In this document: positions 44,354-49,198 of the stretch, in pieces | How the letters are laid out: each line of letters opens with the position of its first letter | Numbering within the stretch: the stretch's first letter is position 1 | Assembly (NCBI GenBank): GCA_026196955.1 | Contig: JAPHTO010000103.1 | Location: 1 to 49,198 of the forward strand | DNA: 49,198 bases | DNA from: Colwellia sp. | Lineage (GTDB): Bacteria > Pseudomonadota > Gammaproteobacteria > Enterobacterales > Alteromonadaceae | Reading direction: 5' to 3' | Translations under genes and position numbers: made by a program | Notes under the pieces: generated by a model | Seen by the model: only the letters and a program-made list of their open reading frames with translations | Database searches by the model: none | Told to the model about the DNA's origin: nothing

Positions 44354-44386
44354 ACTTTATGCAGTAAAACTTAAGGCTTCCTTAAA
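44354..44386 (-). promoter_or_regulatory. PmrA-type box and -10 before the LTA-synthase-like gene
   Basis: On the minus strand TTTAAG-N5-CTTAAG (44370-44386), 10 nt, TAAAGT (44354-44359). The -10 ends 3 nt before the GTG start, so the transcript would begin at or after that codon: leaderless translation, or a later start. Confidence 0.65.
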
Positions 44387-44402
44387 GCTGCCAAGCAATG
44401 AT

Positions 44403-44768
44403 TTAAATTAAAATAACTAACCAGATAGCAATAGCGATAAAAATACTTATCAAAACGGCTGCTGAGCCAAGATCTTTCGCAAGTCCTGACAAAGGATTAA
44501 TTTCTAAACCAATCCTATCAACCACAGTTTCAATTGCTGTATTGATAATTTCAGTAAGCAAAATAAATACCACAGATAACACCAAAGTTATTTGTTCTAA
44601 TCGACTAATATCAAAAGCAAATGAAATAGGTATTACTATTAGCAAAAGTAAAATTTCTTGCCTAAAAGCGGATTCATTTTGATATAACCATTTAAAAGCT
44701 TTGAAAGAATTAAGTGATGCGAGATAAATTCTTTTTAAACCTTTAGGTTTGTTATTACTGTCAAACAT
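44403..44768 (-). CDS. dgkA: Diacylglycerol kinase DgkA
   Basis: 121 residues, three membrane helices. Motifs: ASLNSFKAFKWLYQNESAFRQE in the N-terminal amphipathic part, LTEIINTAIETVVDRIG and LAKDLGSAAVLIS. It phosphorylates diacylglycerol to phosphatidic acid at the inner membrane, recycling the lipid by-product of phosphoglycerol or phosphoethanolamine transfer. Its promoter carries a PmrA-type box; in enterobacteria and Vibrio dgkA is often next to eptA-type transferases under PmrA-like control, and here the neighbour is an LTA-synthase-like transferase. Confidence 0.94.
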   Translation of the reverse strand: MFDSNNKPKGLKRIYLASLNSFKAFKWLYQNESAFRQEILLLLIVIPISFAFDISRLEQITLVLSVVFILLTEIINTAIETVVDRIGLEINPLSGLAKDLGSAAVLISIFIAIAIWLVILI

Positions 44769-44853
44769 TTGTTTACTTCTGTGTCCGTCTCAATATCTAA
44801 TGCCATTCTCAATCTATTTGCATTTGATTTACAAGACAAAATGGGTAGATATA

Positions 44854-44886
44854 ATTTTATATCCTAATGCTTAAATTAAACTTAAG
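44854..44886 (-). promoter_or_regulatory. PmrA-type box and -10 of dgkA
   Basis: On the minus strand CTTAAG-N5-TTTAAG (44870-44886), 10 nt, TAAAAT (44854-44859). An overlapping TATAAA is also present 8 nt after the box. The leader to the dgkA ATG is about 80 nt. Confidence 0.68.
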
Positions 44887-45026
44887 CATAATAGAGTTGT
44901 TAGCTATTTAAGTTAATATAATTAAACTGTACGAAGTGTTTTGGCAAAATTACTTTAATCCAATAATACTTGCCAATATAGATTAAACGCATACATTATC
45001 TTATCGTTATTTAATTTAGCTAGCGT

Positions 45027-46982
45027 TTATGTTAAACATGGGAAGCTAATATCAAATCGTATTCCTCTCCCTATTTTACTGTGGCAAGTAATGTTGCCAT
45101 TCAGAACTTGATTTACCAAATTATATACAACATGCAAACCTAGTCCGCTACTACCATTAATTCTATTTGTAGTAAAAAAAGGTTCAAATATTTGATTTAA
45201 ACTCACTTGAGAAACCCCATCACTAGAGTCTTTATAACAGACTTTAACAACTTCATTTTCTTTGATAATATCAATTTCAATAATTCCCTCCTGCCCTTTA
45301 GCAAAGCCGTGAATTATAGAGTTGTTAATAAGGTTGGTGAAGATCTGAAAAATGGCATTAGGTAAACAATATATTTCAAAGTCATTGTTTTCCTCAAAAA
45401 CGACTGTTATTCTTGATTCTCTTAATTTTGCCGACAAACTATGAAGTACCTCGGTGACATATTCTTTTATGAAAAAATGACGACGTTCCTCATCGGCTTC
45501 AGTCATTGAAACCAGCTTAAAACTACTAACTAGTTCAGTTGTTCTCTGAAGGTTCCCTTCTAAGATTGTAGATAAACCTTCTACCTCATCTATAAAATTG
45601 TCAAAAATTGACTTGGTAATTTTATTCTTTTTAAACTTATTTTTAATTTCTTTTGTATTATCAATCAATGAAGAAGCAGCAGTTATGCATATACCAATAG
45701 GTGCATTAATCTCATGTGCAATACCAGTAACTAGATTCCCTAACGAGGCCATCTTTTCTGATTGAACTAACATTTCTTTTGTTTGCTCTAGTAGCTCTAT
45801 AGATTCTTCCAGTTCAATAGTTCTTTCTTTAACTTTTTCTTCTAACACTTCTTGCTGTATTGAAAGCTCATGTTCTTGCTTTTTTTGGTAGGTAATATTG
45901 GTGAGCGTTTGTACTATACCAGCAAATGGCTTCGCCTTATCAATTGGTGCAATGGATAAAAGGAACCATTGATTCATTTCTGAGAAAAAAACTTCTTTGC
46001 TACTTATTTTCTGGCCTTGTTTAATGATTTGACAAAAGCTGCATTGAGCTTCACTGACATCATTTGGATGAAAAAAATTATGAATAGGTTGATGTAAAAC
46101 ATCCGAGAGCTTAGTCCCAAATTGCTTTAATGCCGCTTCATTCGTTTGAACAACATTAGCTTCTTGATCGATCCAAATAGAAGGAATAGGTATTACATCA
46201 TAGCTATTAGAGCGTTGAGATAAGAACAACAATGGCTCTTTGAGAGAAGTTAAAACTATCGCTTGATATATAGACCAATACGACAAGAATTTAAGTAAAT
46301 GACCTATTACGAAAACTGGGCTATTAATATTGGCATATTGGGTAAAGCATATTTCGGCTCCGATCGTAAGAATTATTGAAGATAATAAATACCTTAATAT
46401 CCTATTTGATAAGAGTCTTTTATGTTTTATAAATATAAAGGCAGCAAATATTAGAACAGCAATGATAATGTATTCAGTATAAATTTTAAAATCAGATAAG
46501 TGTCCGTCAATTAACATAGGTGGATTTAACACATTAAATGATATCCAGGAGATCAAGAAAGTACAAATTAAGAAAAAAGAAGAAATTAAAATTTTACTAA
46601 CGGTATGCTTTAAAAAATAAGCCGAAGAAAGAAGAATGAAAGCTTCGAATAGGCGTCCAAATAGCCAAAAGTGTATTGTAACTTCCTCATCGGCTATTTT
46701 AAAATAAGGTAAACCCGTCATTGTAAAGGTATGCATTGCATCAAGAATTGATAGGAAAAAATATCCAATTCCTAAAAAGATCAGAAAGTCACTTTTTAAA
46801 AAATGTTCGGTATTCAGTACAACTATAAGCATCAACACACCGACAAAAACAGAAAATAGTTCGACTGTTGTGTGAAAAAGTAATGCTCCAACGTTATATC
46901 TAATGGTTAATAGAGCTACAAGGATAATTAAGGGTATCGTAGCAACGCTTAGCCAATCAAATTGCTTAGTTTCTTGCATCAT
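45027..46982 (-). CDS. MASE3-PAS sensor histidine kinase
   Basis: 651 residues. A MASE3 membrane sensor (about 1-250, seven or eight helices, with LGIGYFFLSILDAMHTFTM typical), a PAS domain (about 258-368), a coiled coil (369-410) and an atypical HisKA with GNLVTGIAHEINAPIG (His423), then HATPase with NLINNSIIHGF and GSSGLGLHVVYNLV. The PAS domain has Cys314-x2-Cys317 in AQCSFCQII, a possible metal or redox site. No cognate response regulator is adjacent, so it is an orphan in this window. Confidence 0.92.
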   Translation of the reverse strand: MMQETKQFDWLSVATIPLIILVALLTIRYNVGALLFHTTVELFSVFVGVLMLIVVLNTEHFLKSDFLIFLGIGYFFLSILDAMHTFTMTGLPYFKIADEEVTIHFWLFGRLFEAFILLSSAYFLKHTVSKILISSFFLICTFLISWISFNVLNPPMLIDGHLSDFKIYTEYIIIAVLIFAAFIFIKHKRLLSNRILRYLLSSIILTIGAEICFTQYANINSPVFVIGHLLKFLSYWSIYQAIVLTSLKEPLLFLSQRSNSYDVIPIPSIWIDQEANVVQTNEAALKQFGTKLSDVLHQPIHNFFHPNDVSEAQCSFCQIIKQGQKISSKEVFFSEMNQWFLLSIAPIDKAKPFAGIVQTLTNITYQKKQEHELSIQQEVLEEKVKERTIELEESIELLEQTKEMLVQSEKMASLGNLVTGIAHEINAPIGICITAASSLIDNTKEIKNKFKKNKITKSIFDNFIDEVEGLSTILEGNLQRTTELVSSFKLVSMTEADEERRHFFIKEYVTEVLHSLSAKLRESRITVVFEENNDFEIYCLPNAIFQIFTNLINNSIIHGFAKGQEGIIEIDIIKENEVVKVCYKDSSDGVSQVSLNQIFEPFFTTNRINGSSGLGLHVVYNLVNQVLNGNITCHSKIGRGIRFDISFPCLT

Positions 46983-47290
46983 GTGTTATCTTAATGGATT
47001 AATTATGCTAGAAGCCCCCCTTATTTATAAAAAAGGGTTTGTTTAAGTTGAGTATAGAGCATAAATTAATATTTTATATTTAAGACGTTAATATCGGTTT
47101 TGTTGTAGCTACAATTATGCAAAACTATCTTGCCGATGCCGTAATTTGTCCAGCATGTTAGTTAATTATTCCATTTAATTTAACCTCAAAAATTGTCTTA
47201 AATAAAACATGAGTTCCAAGGCTAAAATAGGAACATGCACCAATGCAGTTCTCGCTATAAGACACAATAATAAACGGTAAACCTTTGACA
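46983..47290. other. Gene-free gap upstream of the MASE3 kinase
   Basis: 308 nt, AT-rich. It must hold the kinase promoter (minus strand; TATAAAT near 47025 is a -10 candidate). I see an imperfect C/G-rich inverted repeat around 47015-47037 but no gene, no RNA and no clear terminator for the DUF5666 gene. Confidence 0.5.
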
Positions 47291-49198
47291 TTAACCAATT
47301 TCAATTTCCCTTACTAATATCTTTTCACTCAATGTACCATCATCATTGGAAGAAAACTCAAGTATTCCTTCCAGTTCTATTTTGCTTCCGACACTCAAGT
47401 GAGACAAGAACTCCGTTAAATTAACCTCTTGTCCATTTAGTTCAAACTCAGTATTCTCATTAAAAATCGCAGTATGACCAACAATTGTGATACTTGAATC
47501 ATCTATACCCTCTACTCTTGCTTCTAGCTTTATTTGTCCAAACTTGTCTTCATCATCAGATAGTTCTATTTTACGGGCGTAAATTATGTCATCACGAAGA
47601 ACTCCTTTTACCTCTACTCCTGACCAGTTACCAATGTCAGCGATAAACTCTTCATAAGTCAACTCATCACCTTCTCCATCAAAATCAGTATGCTGATCAA
47701 AAGAAACTACGTGCTCAGATACTTCCAATATGTCTTGAGAATAAAATGGCGCACCCCAAATTTTTATTTCAGCCGCGCCTTCATGATGACCAAGCTCCAA
47801 GTCCAATGAATGAGCGGTAATATTCCCCCCATCGTCTTTGATACCTTTTATTTTGATTTGATCGCCTACATTAACTAATAGCCAAAATTGTTCGGCAGAA
47901 GCATCCTCGTCATTTACCTCAAATTCGGTCATATCTGTAATAAGAACATGATGGCTAGAAACAATAAGACTTCCCTCTAAAACCTCTTCAACAATCCCCC
48001 TAAATTCGGTGCGATTGTGTTCGTCGTCACCATCATCTCCATTCTCAATTTCAACTTGATGGGCAATAAACTCACCGTCAATAATTGCCCCTTCTACTTC
48101 TAACAACATGCCATCTTCTAATTGCTCAAAAAAAGTTGTTTGGCTAACAGAATCACCATCAACACCTTCAAACTTAGTATCAAGGTTAGTTAAAACCCTC
48201 ACATCTACTATAACAAAACTAAATTCAGCAATATCAGAAACTAAGCCTTTAAGTTCAGTCGTCTCATCACTGTCTTCATTTTCACGTTCAAGTTTAGTGG
48301 CAATTTTTCTACCTGAAGAGTCGATAAACCCTTTTATTTCAATAAAGTCTCCGACAACCAAGTCAGCAATATCAAAAAAACGTTCATCATTATCAGACTC
48401 ATCTTTCATTTTCGTTTGTTCATTAACCTCGAAAGTTACATCAAGCACAGTAACTGTGCTCGCATCGATATCTATCGCTTGAACAACACCTTCTAGTTTA
48501 AGGTTTGTTCGCTGGTGAATGCGTATTTCACTGGCGACTAAACTTCCATTGGCATCATAATCGCCTTTAATTTTAACCCTGATATTTAACGTTAATGAAT
48601 CAACGGAGCCATGTTCAAACTCACTATCGCTCGTAGTAACAACATGTATATCATTAACGACAAAGCTGGCACTAGATTCAAACTCACTGATAATACCCTC
48701 AATGTGACGCTGATCTCCTTCATCATGTCCTTCTTCACCGCTATTGTCTTTGAGCTTAATATCGCTAATCACAAGAGTGTTATTATTTAACGATGGTAAA
48801 TCTCCTTTAACTCTAACTTTGATACCGTCCATTAAATCTGCTTCAGTAAAACCGTCAAATTGTGCAAGGCTATAATCAATATTCAAAGAACCTAATATGA
48901 AAGTTTTATCTACCGTATCAATCGATTTAATCACTCCTTCTAATTTAAGTGTGGAGATGCCATCTTCTTTTTCTATTCTAGTTGCATACAATTGACCTTC
49001 AGCATCATAAAAACCACTGACTTCAAGAAAGTCACTAGGGATAAGCTCTGCCAAAACAACATTATCTAAGCTTGTTAAATCGTCAAAAATAATTATTTGA
49101 CCGAGTATGACTAAAGAATTTGCAGCTAAATCTATGCTTTCAAGAGGACCTTTGATTTGCTCATCATAATGAATGCTCGTTGCTGAACCAGTTTTTCC
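47291..49198 (-). CDS. DUF5666 multi-repeat protein, 5' end outside window
   Basis: The frame is open to the right edge (first codon at 49198), so 635 residues of a longer protein are visible; a TTG at 49054 is not a true start. The sequence is made of about eight repeats of 65-85 residues: an opening 'LEGVIxSID', a short strand 'ILGxxI', an 'FEVNxxTxF' segment, and 'xGDxIEIKGxxDxxGxIxAxxIE'. This is the DUF5666 pattern, seen for example in LEGVVQAIDIDASTVTV and FRGIVEEVLEGSLIV. It is very acidic (many Glu, Asp). Proteins of this kind are exported; each repeat is an OB-like small barrel. Function unknown. Confidence 0.85.
   Translation of the reverse strand, partial: GKTGSATSIHYDEQIKGPLESIDLAANSLVILGQIIIFDDLTSLDNVVLAELIPSDFLEVSGFYDAEGQLYATRIEKEDGISTLKLEGVIKSIDTVDKTFILGSLNIDYSLAQFDGFTEADLMDGIKVRVKGDLPSLNNNTLVISDIKLKDNSGEEGHDEGDQRHIEGIISEFESSASFVVNDIHVVTTSDSEFEHGSVDSLTLNIRVKIKGDYDANGSLVASEIRIHQRTNLKLEGVVQAIDIDASTVTVLDVTFEVNEQTKMKDESDNDERFFDIADLVVGDFIEIKGFIDSSGRKIATKLERENEDSDETTELKGLVSDIAEFSFVIVDVRVLTNLDTKFEGVDGDSVSQTTFFEQLEDGMLLEVEGAIIDGEFIAHQVEIENGDDGDDEHNRTEFRGIVEEVLEGSLIVSSHHVLITDMTEFEVNDEDASAEQFWLLVNVGDQIKIKGIKDDGGNITAHSLDLELGHHEGAAEIKIWGAPFYSQDILEVSEHVVSFDQHTDFDGEGDELTYEEFIADIGNWSGVEVKGVLRDDIIYARKIELSDDEDKFGQIKLEARVEGIDDSSITIVGHTAIFNENTEFELNGQEVNLTEFLSHLSVGSKIELEGILEFSSNDDGTLSEKILVREIEIG

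Noticed and set aside
1..49198. CRISPR arrays, tRNA or rRNA genes, insertion sequences
   Set aside because: No regularly spaced direct repeats, no cloverleaf or rRNA stretches, and no transposase or terminal repeats around one were seen.

Overview
The window looks like chromosome from a marine gammaproteobacterium of the Alteromonadales, most probably Colwelliaceae (Colwellia or Thalassotalea type). This rests on low G+C, the style of the proteins and the gene content: PxpABC, NhaD, an SHP/DHC cytochrome locus and DUF3570/DUF4266 proteins. The genus is an inference. I see no rRNA, tRNA, CRISPR array or intact insertion sequence. Both ends cut a gene: a CBS protein on the left and a DUF5666-repeat protein on the right.

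Region 1 (1-6000) is a 5-oxoproline/D-glutamate island. A minus-strand operon reads DUF1445 hydro-lyase-like, PxpA, PxpB, PxpC, D-glutamate cyclase and ends at a strong terminator. Divergent to it is an exported pyroglutamyl-peptidase-like protein whose catalytic Cys position is Ser. Region 2 (6000-18250) holds an RND efflux permease and adaptor, a GAF/HD-GYP phosphodiesterase, a secreted TPR protein, a four-gene operon of two DUF1538 membrane proteins with a PII-like and a CBS protein, a parvulin and RimO. It ends in a roughly 1 kb stretch with a hairpin repeat and a decayed coiled-coil gene.

Region 3 (18400-25400) carries a CBS protein, a hibernation factor (HPF) and a second, divergent HPF-like protein, a MaoC hydratase, NhaD, a SulP transporter, a small ribbon-helix-helix protein with palindromic upstream DNA, and two small genes, one split by a probable 1-nt frameshift. 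Region 4 (25500-31700) holds a b-type cytochrome, a ZIP-like protein lacking the usual metal-ligand His, and a two-component operon with a cupredoxin-like protein, an FTR1-like permease without its N-terminal REGLE motif, and a small outer-membrane barrel candidate.

Region 5 (30800-44800) is the most interesting part. It has a TlpA-DUF4266-DUF3570-ApbE operon; a coupled operon of thermostable-hemolysin family protein, AMP-ligase, haem-oxygenase-like diiron enzyme, SDR and TPR protein; an operon of cytochrome b, SHP, DHC, PepSY, response regulator and PhoQ-like kinase; and an LTA-synthase-like phosphotransferase next to DgkA. Four of these promoters share one architecture: YTTAAG-N5-YTTAAG, then exactly 10 nt, then a -10 hexamer TAnnnT. 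The cytochrome/two-component operon has a degenerate version. The simplest reading is a local regulon of the response regulator encoded at 39525-40190, joining envelope lipid remodelling, periplasmic redox and an uncharacterised small-molecule pathway.

Region 6 (45000-49198) holds a MASE3-PAS histidine kinase and a large secreted-type protein built of about eight DUF5666 repeats.
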